Origin: Motilimonas cestriensis
Lineage (GTDB): Bacteria > Pseudomonadota > Gammaproteobacteria > Enterobacterales > CBDFNC01
Length of the DNA: 64,000 nucleotides
Direction: 5' to 3'
Assembly: GCF_021295315.1 (NCBI RefSeq)
Contig: NZ_JAIMJA010000003.1
Coordinates: forward strand, 186,001 to 250,000
The notes under the pieces are model-generated. The model had not been told where the DNA came from, searched no databases, and saw only the letters and a list, made by a program, of their open reading frames with translations. Below are positions 25,808 to 34,632 of this stretch, piece by piece. A program made the position numbers and the translations under genes. Numbering within the stretch: the first letter of the stretch is position 1; every line of letters starts with the position of its first letter.

Positions 25808-28023
25808 TTTTTTTCCAGTATATTTTTAATTAAATTTTCTTTTTCAATCAGGACTTTTTTGTTGTATTTTTCTACGAATATTTCAAGCTCTGAGATGATT
25901 AAATCATAGTTTTCAATTGTATCTCTTATTCTCTTATTTATAGCTGTTGGATTGTCTACTTCATTTACAACGAGGTGTTTTTCTAGGAAATCATTACCTT
26001 TGTATATATTACCTGCTGGACCTACTAAACATGGGGTACCAACAGAACAAGATTCAAGGGCTATCATTGGCGAGCATTCAGTATTTGTTATATATAAAAC
26101 TAAATCCATATCGTTTAGAAGAGAAACGAATTTTTCATTACTCATGCTAGAATCAACTATGTTTAGATCTATTTTTTCGGCAATTAGACTAAAGCTATCT
26201 CTTACATTCAGATTTGTATGAATGACGCTGTTTTTTACGCCAATTGTAGACATAAGTTGTACAAATGGATTCTTGTACCAACTAAATAAAGCTGCAAAAA
26301 CGCCTATATTAACTTTTCTATTAATGTTTCTTTTTTTGATTAAATTTTTGTTTGGGATTATATTTTTTATAGGGAAAGAGGGGATTCCCATTTTTTCTAT
26401 CGTTTCGCAAAGATCTGGCTTGAAAGATATTACACCGTTTAACTCATTTTTTTTAATCAATTCTGCCCATTTTTCAAATGTATGATAATGAGATATATCA
26501 ACCCATTGAGCTGGTGAGCCGTGCCAAGCAAGATAAATATTAATATCCTTCCGTTTCTCTTTCACTTTTCTTACTAATGTTCTGTGAAGTTCAACTCCAC
26601 CACTAATTATGATAGCTTTTAATTCTCTGCTTTCTGTAATTAGTTGTACAATTCTATCTAAGAATTGATGGTCCGTAACTTCTGGATATTCTCTAGAAAA
26701 GAGTGGAAATGCAATAGCACTCTCAGGGAATATACTCCTAGTTGAATTTGCTACTCCGTGCCATCTTGGGGAATATAATGTAATATATTCTTTCCCTATT
26801 ATTGCTTTTTCATATCTGCTAGTGAATAATTTATATTCAATGTCATCACTGTTCGATAATGATTTTTGATAATATGTTCTTACAAATCTTGATTGCTTGA
26901 GTATATCAATTATTTCTAACTTTTTTCCTAATCGATAACTGTGTGAAATGACACTGTTCTGCAATGCTTTAATTTTAGTTTTTTTTGTCTTGAACAAGTT
27001 GCTTCTTAAGTTTTTATTACTCTCTTTTATGCTGTTTTCTATAAATTCTTGCCATTTATTTACTGTGTTGAATGAGTTTAAAAAGTTTTCCTCATAAGTT
27101 TTTAAATTTATATTTTTTATTTTGTTTAGTTTTTCGGTATTGGTTAATAGTGATAACAGTGCGTTATAAAATGATTCACTTGTCCTCGGTAAGACATACT
27201 CTAATTGCTCTTCTGGTAATATCTCCCGTACAATTCCAACATCAGTAGAAATAATTGCACAGCCTCTTGAGATGCCTTCTAAGAGGGGGAGAGGCGTCCC
27301 TTCTTCTACTGAAGAAATTAACAAAATATCTATGTTCTCTAAGTGGCTGAGAATTTCATCTCTAGGTGTGTTTTTCTCTGCTTTATCAAATATTTTTACA
27401 GTAAAAGGAATTTCTTTTTCTCTTAGTTTTTCTATTGCAGGAGTTATGATTTCTTTCAAACCCTTATAATCTTTATAGCCTAGGTGTTCACCCCATTTAC
27501 TATTTCCTATCCAGCCGATACTAGGGATTTTACTTTCAGTTAGGTTTAGTTTAGATGGCTTTGGAAGTTCTGGATTATCAAAAATTACAGAATGTGGTGC
27601 TGGATAAAAAGGTAATTTATTATAAATTTTTTCTATTTTTGAAGATGATACAAAATAGTTATCAATAATATTAAAAAGTTCAACTCTTGCCTCTATTTCA
27701 TCCGATAGTTCAGTGTACAAATGGTCAGGGACATGAGTTGTCAACGCACAATTTTCAAAAGTATCCATATACTTCTTCGGATGTTGTTTTAAATAGGCTA
27801 TTACTTCGTTTAGATAGTCTCTCCAAAAAAAATGAATTAAGTCTGGTTTAGCTCGTAGTTTGGATACGGCTAAGATGAAATCATGATATGATTCGATTTT
27901 TTGTGTGTATATGATTTCGACATTATATTCAGATTTCCTTAATCCTGACGCAATATTATTTGCTATAGTTCCAAAAGCCCAATTAGGAGCATCAACAACA
28001 AAAAGTATATTTTTTTTATTCAA
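25804..28023 (-). CDS. Large double-domain glycosyltransferase
   Basis: The 739-residue protein appears to contain two GT-B glycosyltransferase modules. The first (about 1-330) has ILFVVDAPNWAFGTIANNI, then GWIGNSKWGEH and SSVEEGTPLPLLEGISRG, the last matching the donor-binding E-x7-E region of GT4. The second (about 400-739) has HGVANSTRSIFPES, VYLAWHGSPAQWVDIS-like sequence (YLAWHGSPAQW), FSWYKNPF and NTECSPMIALESCSVGTP, again a donor-binding pattern. Two sugars might thus be added by one protein. Its specificity cannot be read. The start at 28023 leaves four bases after the previous gene, and it is AT-rich like the whole operon. Confidence 0.72.
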   Translation of the reverse strand: MNKKNILFVVDAPNWAFGTIANNIASGLRKSEYNVEIIYTQKIESYHDFILAVSKLRAKPDLIHFFWRDYLNEVIAYLKQHPKKYMDTFENCALTTHVPDHLYTELSDEIEARVELFNIIDNYFVSSSKIEKIYNKLPFYPAPHSVIFDNPELPKPSKLNLTESKIPSIGWIGNSKWGEHLGYKDYKGLKEIITPAIEKLREKEIPFTVKIFDKAEKNTPRDEILSHLENIDILLISSVEEGTPLPLLEGISRGCAIISTDVGIVREILPEEQLEYVLPRTSESFYNALLSLLTNTEKLNKIKNINLKTYEENFLNSFNTVNKWQEFIENSIKESNKNLRSNLFKTKKTKIKALQNSVISHSYRLGKKLEIIDILKQSRFVRTYYQKSLSNSDDIEYKLFTSRYEKAIIGKEYITLYSPRWHGVANSTRSIFPESAIAFPLFSREYPEVTDHQFLDRIVQLITESRELKAIIISGGVELHRTLVRKVKEKRKDINIYLAWHGSPAQWVDISHYHTFEKWAELIKKNELNGVISFKPDLCETIEKMGIPSFPIKNIIPNKNLIKKRNINRKVNIGVFAALFSWYKNPFVQLMSTIGVKNSVIHTNLNVRDSFSLIAEKIDLNIVDSSMSNEKFVSLLNDMDLVLYITNTECSPMIALESCSVGTPCLVGPAGNIYKGNDFLEKHLVVNEVDNPTAINKRIRDTIENYDLIISELEIFVEKYNKKVLIEKENLIKNILEKK

Positions 28024-28027
28024 TTTT

Positions 28028-29119
28028 TTATTCCTGAAGTAATTCTTTATACAACTTTAACCAACGACTAGATATTTTTTCGATTGAAAATTCCTTAATT
28101 GAATTTTCTCGTACATCTGTTATCTCATTTTTACGTTCATTTTCATCTTTTTTCATCAAGTACATTATTGAAGAAGCCAAATCCAAAGGGTTATTTTTTT
28201 TTGCAATTAATTTATTATTATAACCTTTTAGAATAAAGTTGGTGCCTTCATGATCAGTTGTTACTATAGGAAGCTCCATATATAGAGCTTCAACTAATGT
28301 TATTCCGAAGCCTTCATATAGCGAGCTACATATATATGCATCAGCAATGTTATAAAAATACACTGCATCTATACTTGCTTTTATTTTTATTTTTTCAGTC
28401 AAGCCTCGCTCAATTATTTCTTTCTCTAACTTCTCTTTTTCTGTACCCGTTCCAACTATTGTTAGTTTGAAGTCTACTTTATTATTTACTAATTCAAATG
28501 CTTTTATCAAAGTTGAAAAATCTTTTTCCTTCGATAGTCTTCCTATTGAAACCCAGTGAAAGGTAGAGTTATTCTTTATTTTATTTTCTCTAGTAAATTT
28601 AGTTTTACAGATTCCATTCGGAACAATTAACATTTTGTCTATTGGTGACATTTTATTTTTAATAAAATAATCGCATGCTTTCGGACTGACATTTGTGTTT
28701 AAATTTGACAAAAAACTAGTCATTCGATAAAGAAGTTCTCTTATTTTTCCACCCTCATATATACTATGAGCAGAAGAAATAACTTTTAGGTTGCGATTGA
28801 CTAATTTCGCTAGCCTACAAAGTATATATGCGTGAAACATGTGTCCGTGCAAGATGTGTATCTTGTTTTCCCTACAAAACCTTAATAGTTTGAATAATGC
28901 CATTGGTGTTTGACAGTAACTATCCATGTCTAAAGTATGAAGGTTAAATTTTTCCTCTAGTAGTAAGCTGTAAATACTACCACCTTTTATCAGAGATATA
29001 ACTGATACTGAAAGACCTTGAGATTTAAATTTTTTAACCAATTCATAAACTTGTGTTTCAGCTCCTCCAATATCTAAGGCTGTAATTACTATTGCAACAT
29101 TTAAATTGTTATAGTTCAT
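28028..29119 (-). CDS. Glycosyltransferase family 4
   Basis: The 363-residue GT-B protein has an N-terminal domain with ALDIGGAETQVYELVKKF and HGHMFHAYILCRLA, and a donor domain with VSIGRLSKEKDFSTLIKAF, CSSLYEGFGITLVEALYMEL and VTTDHEG. This is the standard GT4 pattern. The start is placed at ATG 29119 (MNYNNLN), overlapping the WbpM gene by 11 bases; a frame six codons longer would overlap it more. It probably adds one sugar of the repeat unit exported by Wzm/Wzt. Confidence 0.85.
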   Translation of the reverse strand: MNYNNLNVAIVITALDIGGAETQVYELVKKFKSQGLSVSVISLIKGGSIYSLLLEEKFNLHTLDMDSYCQTPMALFKLLRFCRENKIHILHGHMFHAYILCRLAKLVNRNLKVISSAHSIYEGGKIRELLYRMTSFLSNLNTNVSPKACDYFIKNKMSPIDKMLIVPNGICKTKFTRENKIKNNSTFHWVSIGRLSKEKDFSTLIKAFELVNNKVDFKLTIVGTGTEKEKLEKEIIERGLTEKIKIKASIDAVYFYNIADAYICSSLYEGFGITLVEALYMELPIVTTDHEGTNFILKGYNNKLIAKKNNPLDLASSIMYLMKKDENERKNEITDVRENSIKEFSIEKISSRWLKLYKELLQE

Positions 29120-31001
29120 GCACTTCAACCTCTCCATTCTGAGTGATTTGTTTTGTGTATCCGATTGAAGTTTTTAGTAACATTTTAAATATGGTAGTGT
29201 CGTCGTAATCAGAGCAGGCGATATCAAGTGGCTCTATTATTTCTAGTAACTCATTCCAGTGAAGAAACTCTTCATCAGCTTTCATGATGGATGCGTGCTC
29301 AGTAGGCTGTGAATCTTTACCCACTAATAATTCCTCATATAGTTTTTCACCTGGACGCAGCCCCGTTATCTGGATTTCTATATCACCAAATGGGTCATCG
29401 TCTGTTTTTACAGTTAGGCCGCTTAATTTAATCATGCGAGTAGCTAAGTCAATAATGCGTACAGGCATACCCATGTTTAATACGAATACTTCACCACCTT
29501 CAGCCATCGCGCCAGCTTGTATGACTAGCTGCGCTGCTTCTGGGATGGTCATAAAATAACGAATAATGTCAGGGTGGGTGACGGTTACAGGGCCGCCTTG
29601 TTTTATTTGTTCCCTGAATAAAGGCACTACTGATCCCGATGAGCCAAGAACATTGCCAAACCTCACCATACAAAAAATAGTGCTAGGGCTGCGTGAGGCC
29701 ATGGCTTGAAGGATGAGCTCTGCCATGCGCTTTGATGCACCCATTACATTGGTTGGTCTAACTGCTTTGTCGGTTGAGATTAGAACAAAGTTTTTAACGC
29801 CGACGCTCACTGCTGCCTCGGCACAACGCCATGTACCAAACACGTTGTTTCTTACACCTTCTACCACGTTATCTTCAACAAGAGGCACGTGCTTGTAAGC
29901 CGCAGCATGATAGACGGTATCGGTTTGATACTTCTTCATGACTATCATTAATCTTTTTTGCCGTTGAACTGAGCCCAACACGGCGTGTAGTTTGGTATCT
30001 AGCCCATTCACCGCTATGTATTTGGAAATCTCTTGTTCAATTTTGTACAGACTGTATTCGTTGAGTTCAAAGAGCACCAGTTTCGCTGGCCGTTGGGTAA
30101 TGATTTGTCGGCATAGCTCAGAACCAATTGAGCCTCCCGCTCCTGTAACCATTACACTTTGGTCTGTAATGCAGCGACTGAGTAAACATTGGCTAGGGGG
30201 GACCGGAGTCCGGCCTAATAAGTCCTCGATATCGATACTTTGAATGTCATTTATATTAGCTTTGCCATTGGTGATATCTTCTATACTGGGCATAGATAAA
30301 ACTTCAGCTGAGCATGACTCTAGTCTCTGTATCAGCTTTGTCCGTTCTAATCTTGGGGTTTTACCTAATGCAAGTAATACTTTAACAGCGCAGTGTGTCG
30401 CTATCAGATTCTCTAATTGGCTATGAGGAAAGACCCTTAAGCCATGTATTGTTATGCCATGTTTTTTTACATCGTCATCGATAAATGCGGCGGGTCGGTA
30501 GTCAGTGCCGCGAAATAAAGCATGGGCTAGTTGGTAGCCTGCGTTGCCCGCGCCATAAATAATAACAGCAGGTTTGTAGCGCTGTAAGCGTTGGTGAACG
30601 ACGCTTCTTAAAATAAGTCTTGGGCTGCCAAGGATGATGAGTGCTACCAAGGCGTAAATGACCGGTACCGAACGTGGGATAAAACTTTGAAAATAATAGC
30701 TACTTGCTGCGAGTACGATTGCCGATGTAGTAATTCCTGCAACCAGAGTGGTAATGGCATTAACTGTCATATAACGCAAAATGGCGCGATATAGCCCAAG
30801 CCTTATGAAGCAAAAAATAGAAACGGCCACGGTTACTAGTGTTGATGCGAGCTCTGGTACGCCTGGTGAAAAAGTCAGCTCAGCAGAATCTAATCGTAAG
30901 AAAAGTGCAAACAGGATAGAAGCAATGATACCAATCGCATCATATGCTATTGTGGCTAAACGTTTGATTTTTCTTGGTATGTTTAAATTGTAAAAAGGCA
31001 T
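29109..31001 (-). CDS. wbpM: WbpM/CapD-type UDP-GlcNAc 4,6-dehydratase
   Basis: The 630-residue inner-membrane enzyme is full length for the WbpM/PglF family. Four hydrophobic helices fill residues 12-120, then come a CoA-binding-like Rossmann region (IIYGAGNAGYQLA near 147) and the catalytic short-chain dehydrogenase domain with TGAGGSIGSEL near 290 and STDKAVRPTNVMGASKRMAE near 400. It converts UDP-GlcNAc to the 4-keto-6-deoxy sugar that feeds QuiNAc or related sugars. It leads the minus-strand operon. The reductase and priming transferase it would need (7716-8666 and 6721-7722) lie beyond the IS block. Confidence 0.88.
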   Translation of the reverse strand: MPFYNLNIPRKIKRLATIAYDAIGIIASILFALFLRLDSAELTFSPGVPELASTLVTVAVSIFCFIRLGLYRAILRYMTVNAITTLVAGITTSAIVLAASSYYFQSFIPRSVPVIYALVALIILGSPRLILRSVVHQRLQRYKPAVIIYGAGNAGYQLAHALFRGTDYRPAAFIDDDVKKHGITIHGLRVFPHSQLENLIATHCAVKVLLALGKTPRLERTKLIQRLESCSAEVLSMPSIEDITNGKANINDIQSIDIEDLLGRTPVPPSQCLLSRCITDQSVMVTGAGGSIGSELCRQIITQRPAKLVLFELNEYSLYKIEQEISKYIAVNGLDTKLHAVLGSVQRQKRLMIVMKKYQTDTVYHAAAYKHVPLVEDNVVEGVRNNVFGTWRCAEAAVSVGVKNFVLISTDKAVRPTNVMGASKRMAELILQAMASRSPSTIFCMVRFGNVLGSSGSVVPLFREQIKQGGPVTVTHPDIIRYFMTIPEAAQLVIQAGAMAEGGEVFVLNMGMPVRIIDLATRMIKLSGLTVKTDDDPFGDIEIQITGLRPGEKLYEELLVGKDSQPTEHASIMKADEEFLHWNELLEIIEPLDIACSDYDDTTIFKMLLKTSIGYTKQITQNGEVEVHEL

Positions 31002-31427
31002 CGATAATTCCGATCTTATTTCAGTTGGAAATTATAACACACGTTGCTAAATGATGAGTAGCAGCATGGGAATACCGAGTCTTGGTAACGGAATATATTT
31101 GATTTAAGAGTTATATATAATGCAACTTTTTCTTGTTCAGCTGACAGTGTGACCGTGCAAATGTAAGCAAACGGTGGATGAGATAGAGGTAATTATAATG
31201 GTCGTTTTTACTTAGATAGTTTGGGATGGGGACAATAAAAAATTGTTAAGAGGTGCTATGTAGAACATGAACACGAGTTATTCATCTTCTGTAAAAAAAT
31301 GTAAATAAATGTTGTTAGATTTTGGCTCATTGACTAGAATATTTTCTGGTCACAAAAATATAAAAATCGATTGTGTATGTTTGTAATATACAGTTTTACC
31401 TAATTTGTTGTTTTCTTAGGATTAGTC
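31002..31427. promoter_or_regulatory. Divergent intergenic region between the two polysaccharide loci
   Basis: These 426 bases separate the minus-strand WbpM operon and the plus-strand WecA gene. No reading frame or RNA gene is evident, and the sequence is AT-rich. TTGACT at 31332 and a TAATAT/TATACA stretch near 31387 could be promoter parts, but spacing is poor, so I mark no promoter. AGGA at about 31418 is the ribosome site for WecA. Both operons must start transcription here or nearby. Confidence 0.45.
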
Positions 31428-32528
31428 ATGTTGACTTTAAGCATCAAGCTTACATTGGTTTTCTTTTTCACGCTTCTGGCCTTGCAGTTCTTTAAGCCGA
31501 TTGCAGAGCGAGTTGGACTAGTCGACAACCCCTGCGCTCGCAAACAACATACTGGTTTTATCCCATTGATCGGTGGTATCAGCGTCTTTACTGGCATTAT
31601 TTTCGCTTCAATCGTTTTCGGTTGGATTAGTTCGTCAGTCACGCCATTAATGACTTACATCTTTTGTATCTCAATCCTCGTTGTATTAGGCGCGGTTGAT
31701 GATGCTAAAGACTTATCTGTTAAAATTCGTTTAGTTATACAAACACTGATTACATTTATCATGATTATGGGAAGTGACCTCTTTATCCATAATCTTGGTG
31801 AAATGCCTTTTATCGGCGAACTTAATATTGGGTGGTTAGGCTATTTCTTAACTGTATTTGCTGTTATCGGCGCAATCAATGCATTCAATATGGTGGATGG
31901 CATTGATGGGTTGTGTGGCTGCCTGTCTCTTATGACGTTGATGCCGATGGCCATTGCTTTTAGCTGGAGTGGTCAGACCGTACCTATGCTAATTTGTTTG
32001 GTAATCTGCTCAGCAATTTTACCTTTCCTTGTCGTTAATTTGAAACTGTTCTTCGTGAAACAAAAAGTGTTCATGGGCGACGCTGGCAGTATGATGATTG
32101 GTTTCAGTGTTGTGTTCTTGTTGCTCTCTGGCTCACAAGTTGCTCCACAGGATACATCGTTTAGTGCTGCGGCGGCATTGTGGTTTATCGCTATACCCTT
32201 AATGGATATGGCCGCAATCATGATTAGACGAGTCCGCAAAGGGCAGTCCCCTTTTCAAGCAGATAGAAACCATTTACACCACATCTTTTTACACGCAGGC
32301 TTTACTTCAAGACAGTCGCTTCTAATTATTACAGCCGTTCAGGCTTGCTTGAGCGTCATTGGTTTATTGGGTATTTACTTCAGCATTCCGAGCTATATTT
32401 TGATGGCTGGTTTTGTCACCATTTTCTTTTGTTATTCTTATGCGATTCAGCATGTTTGGCGAATTACCAAATATCTAAGAGCAAGAAGAATCAATAAAGT
32501 CAGATTGCTTAAAGAAAATCACGCATAG
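31428..32528 (+). CDS. wecA: WecA-type UDP-GlcNAc:undecaprenyl-phosphate GlcNAc-1-phosphate transferase
   Basis: The 366-residue polytopic membrane enzyme starts O-antigen or capsule chains by moving GlcNAc-1-phosphate to undecaprenyl phosphate. Family motifs are in order: the RKQHTGFIPLIGGISV substrate loop (about 38), LGAVDDAKDLSVKIR with the metal-binding DD (about 88), INAFNMVDGIDGLCG (about 145), VFMGDAGSMMIGF (about 215) and the HLHHIF motif (about 281). It is the first plus-strand gene of the second polysaccharide locus and is followed 17 bases later by RfaH. Confidence 0.92.
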   Translation: MLTLSIKLTLVFFFTLLALQFFKPIAERVGLVDNPCARKQHTGFIPLIGGISVFTGIIFASIVFGWISSSVTPLMTYIFCISILVVLGAVDDAKDLSVKIRLVIQTLITFIMIMGSDLFIHNLGEMPFIGELNIGWLGYFLTVFAVIGAINAFNMVDGIDGLCGCLSLMTLMPMAIAFSWSGQTVPMLICLVICSAILPFLVVNLKLFFVKQKVFMGDAGSMMIGFSVVFLLLSGSQVAPQDTSFSAAAALWFIAIPLMDMAAIMIRRVRKGQSPFQADRNHLHHIFLHAGFTSRQSLLIITAVQACLSVIGLLGIYFSIPSYILMAGFVTIFFCYSYAIQHVWRITKYLRARRINKVRLLKENHA

Positions 32529-32545
32529 GTAGAACGGTTTTCTGT

Positions 32546-33064
32546 ATGAGTAATGATGTTTCCTCAAAGTGGTACTTGTTATATTGCAAGTCTAAAGAAG
32601 AAGCTAAAGCAAGCTTGCATTTAGCTAATCAAGGTATCGAGAGCTTTTATCCAACGATCCATATTGAAAAGTGTGTTCGAGGCAAAAAAAAGCTCGTTGT
32701 CGAAACCCTGTTTCCCTCTTATTTATTCGTCAAAATAGATCCTCTACGAGCTAATTTTAATGCGATACGCTCCACTCGGGGAGTCAATGACTTTGTTAAG
32801 TTTGGCGGTAACTACGCTAGTGTCTCTGCTGATTTAGTTGAATACTTGTCTACCTCAGTAGAGCAACACCAACATGCACAACGAGTGCTATGCCAGTTAC
32901 CAAAGTCAGGTGACAAAGTAAGAGTCGAGTCAGGCCCGTTTGCTGGCTTAGAAGCAATTTATCAATCAGATGATGGTTTAGAGCGCAGCGTTCTACTCAT
33001 AAAGTTAATTAACCAGTGGCAAAAAATAAGCTTGCCCAATACGCAGTGTACGGTTGCTGCCTAG
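32546..33064 (+). CDS. rfaH: Transcription antiterminator RfaH
   Basis: The 172-residue NusG-like protein has an N-terminal NGN domain (KWYLLYCKSKEEAKASLHL, then FPSYLFVKID and STRGVNDFVKFGG) and a C-terminal KOW domain (GDKVRVESGPFAGLEAIYQ). RfaH binds RNA polymerase paused at an ops site and prevents early termination in long surface-polysaccharide operons. Here a near-perfect JUMPStart/ops sequence begins 125 bases downstream, ahead of the Wzi gene, so regulator and target are side by side. The GTN-rich RGKKKLVVETLFPS segment matches RfaH rather than NusG. Confidence 0.92.
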   Translation: MSNDVSSKWYLLYCKSKEEAKASLHLANQGIESFYPTIHIEKCVRGKKKLVVETLFPSYLFVKIDPLRANFNAIRSTRGVNDFVKFGGNYASVSADLVEYLSTSVEQHQHAQRVLCQLPKSGDKVRVESGPFAGLEAIYQSDDGLERSVLLIKLINQWQKISLPNTQCTVAA

Positions 33065-33188
33065 CAAGATAAATGTAAAATACTCACCATCGTAGTTGTC
33101 ACAAAAATGCCATTGTTATTTGTTTTAATGACTTTGGTGTGACAATCTGCCGATGAAATAGCGATAGCTAACAATTATTAGATCATTA

Positions 33189-33226
33189 CAGCACTGAGGG
33201 AGCTGAAACCCTGGGGCGGTAGCGTG
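33189..33226 (+). promoter_or_regulatory. JUMPStart element with ops (RfaH recruitment site)
   Basis: The 38 bases begin CAGCACTGAGGGAGCTG and end with the ops core GGCGGTAGCGTG at 33215-33226, in the order and spacing of the enterobacterial JUMPStart. It lies in the leader of the Wzi gene. RfaH should load here and allow transcription of the 24-kb operon. An 8-bp inverted repeat TTGTCACA/TGTGACAA (33096-33103, 33138-33145) lies just upstream. Confidence 0.93.
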
Positions 33227-33282
33227 TTTTAAATTTATTTTTAGTACCTTAAGTTGTACTTTTACAGGATGTTTTTAGGTTT

Positions 33283-34608
33283 ATGTCGAGACTCTTTGTC
33301 TTCATTAAAAAGCTGTGCCTTTCGTTATTGCTTATTGGCCCCTCTGCTTTATTCGCCTCTCCTTGGATTGAAGCTGATGACGCTTACTTGCGTGCTGATC
33401 TGCAATTATTATCAGATGCTGGCCTTATCTCTACCCCTTTACAAACCTTTCCTCTGCCTTGGCATGCGGTTGCGCGTGACTTAAAAAAGGCCTCTTTAGA
33501 TAATTTACCAAACAACGTATTAAGCGCTTATCGACATGTTCAGTATGCATTAGAAACAGCTCAGCTTGAGCGTGGCAATAAACAGATTAAATTAACTGCA
33601 GCTAACTCCGAATCGCCAAGTAGTTATGGTCAAAATAACGCCCAAGAATGGCAAGTAGAAGGCGCTTATAGCACCACTCATAAACGAACGGCGGCTAGGT
33701 TAAACATAAACTATGGCCAGCCGCACGGGGAAGACTCTGATATTAATTTTGATGGCTCTTTTGCTGCTTACACTACTGGTAATGTTGATATCACGGTGGG
33801 GGCGCTACACAAGTGGTGGGGCGCAAGTTGGCAATCAAACCTTGCTCAGCCATTTGCTTCTCGTCCTGCCCCCCTTGCTTATATCGCTTATGCGGGCAAC
33901 GACTTATCTGAACTCGATGCAGTTTACCTTGAAGGTGGGGTTAGCTATGTCAACGATCTTTCGCCATACCAAAAAAAGTGGGCGAGTCGGATTAACGTGA
34001 CAGTTGCCAAGCCACTCAGCTTAGGTGCTAGCTACATTCGCTATCAAGGCAAAACCGATAAAAAATCACAGCAGTGGCTGTGGTATGACGTGCTTGATTT
34101 AACAGAAGAGAGCAACAATCAATTTATTGTTGAAGGCCGAATTAGCTTACCCACTTTTAATGGTTGGAATGGTGGTGTTTACTCTCAGCACTTGATCAGT
34201 GATGGCGTTGGCCAGCAGGGCGCAAATATTTCAGGGATAGATTTACAAAATCAAGTGCTGGACGCTCAACTGAGGCTTGTGCTTGAGAATCGCTACAACC
34301 CATTGTCTGATAACAGTCAGCTAAATAGCCATTTAAGTGGCTTGAAAGAAATAGCATCAGGGCAACTATATCAACTGCACTCCTTATCCAACCAGCTCTC
34401 TGTTGGTGGTTATGTTCAGTTAAGCAATAACCACCAATTTAATCTTTTTTATCATCTTGAAAGTTACAACAAACAACATAATCGACTCAGTGGTGAATAT
34501 CAGCTACCACTGCTAAGCGGCTTATTTAGCATTCAACTCTCTATGAGTGATGCAGACTGGCAACAAGATAACCTGCAACTAGCAACGAGCTGGGACTACA
34601 GGTTTTAA
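33283..34608 (+). CDS. wzi: Wzi-family capsule assembly outer-membrane protein
   Basis: The 441-residue secreted protein has a signal peptide over about residues 1-25 (CLSLLLIGPSALFAS). The rest alternates aromatic and polar residues as an outer-membrane beta-barrel does, with the family's N-terminal ADDAYLRADLQLLSDAGLI helix and VGALHKWWGASWQSNLAQPF stretch. It ends in an aromatic, SWDYRF. Wzi binds capsule polysaccharide at the surface and anchors it. It is the first gene after the JUMPStart site, followed six bases later by the exporter gene. Confidence 0.85.
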   Translation: MSRLFVFIKKLCLSLLLIGPSALFASPWIEADDAYLRADLQLLSDAGLISTPLQTFPLPWHAVARDLKKASLDNLPNNVLSAYRHVQYALETAQLERGNKQIKLTAANSESPSSYGQNNAQEWQVEGAYSTTHKRTAARLNINYGQPHGEDSDINFDGSFAAYTTGNVDITVGALHKWWGASWQSNLAQPFASRPAPLAYIAYAGNDLSELDAVYLEGGVSYVNDLSPYQKKWASRINVTVAKPLSLGASYIRYQGKTDKKSQQWLWYDVLDLTEESNNQFIVEGRISLPTFNGWNGGVYSQHLISDGVGQQGANISGIDLQNQVLDAQLRLVLENRYNPLSDNSQLNSHLSGLKEIASGQLYQLHSLSNQLSVGGYVQLSNNHQFNLFYHLESYNKQHNRLSGEYQLPLLSGLFSIQLSMSDADWQQDNLQLATSWDYRF

Positions 34609-34632
34609 TCGACCATGCGGAAATGGAAATAC

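Noticed and set aside
31002-31427. Promoters or a leader RNA in the divergent gap.
   Set aside because: Several AT-rich hexamers resemble -10 boxes, but none has a -35 box at proper spacing; marking one would be guesswork.
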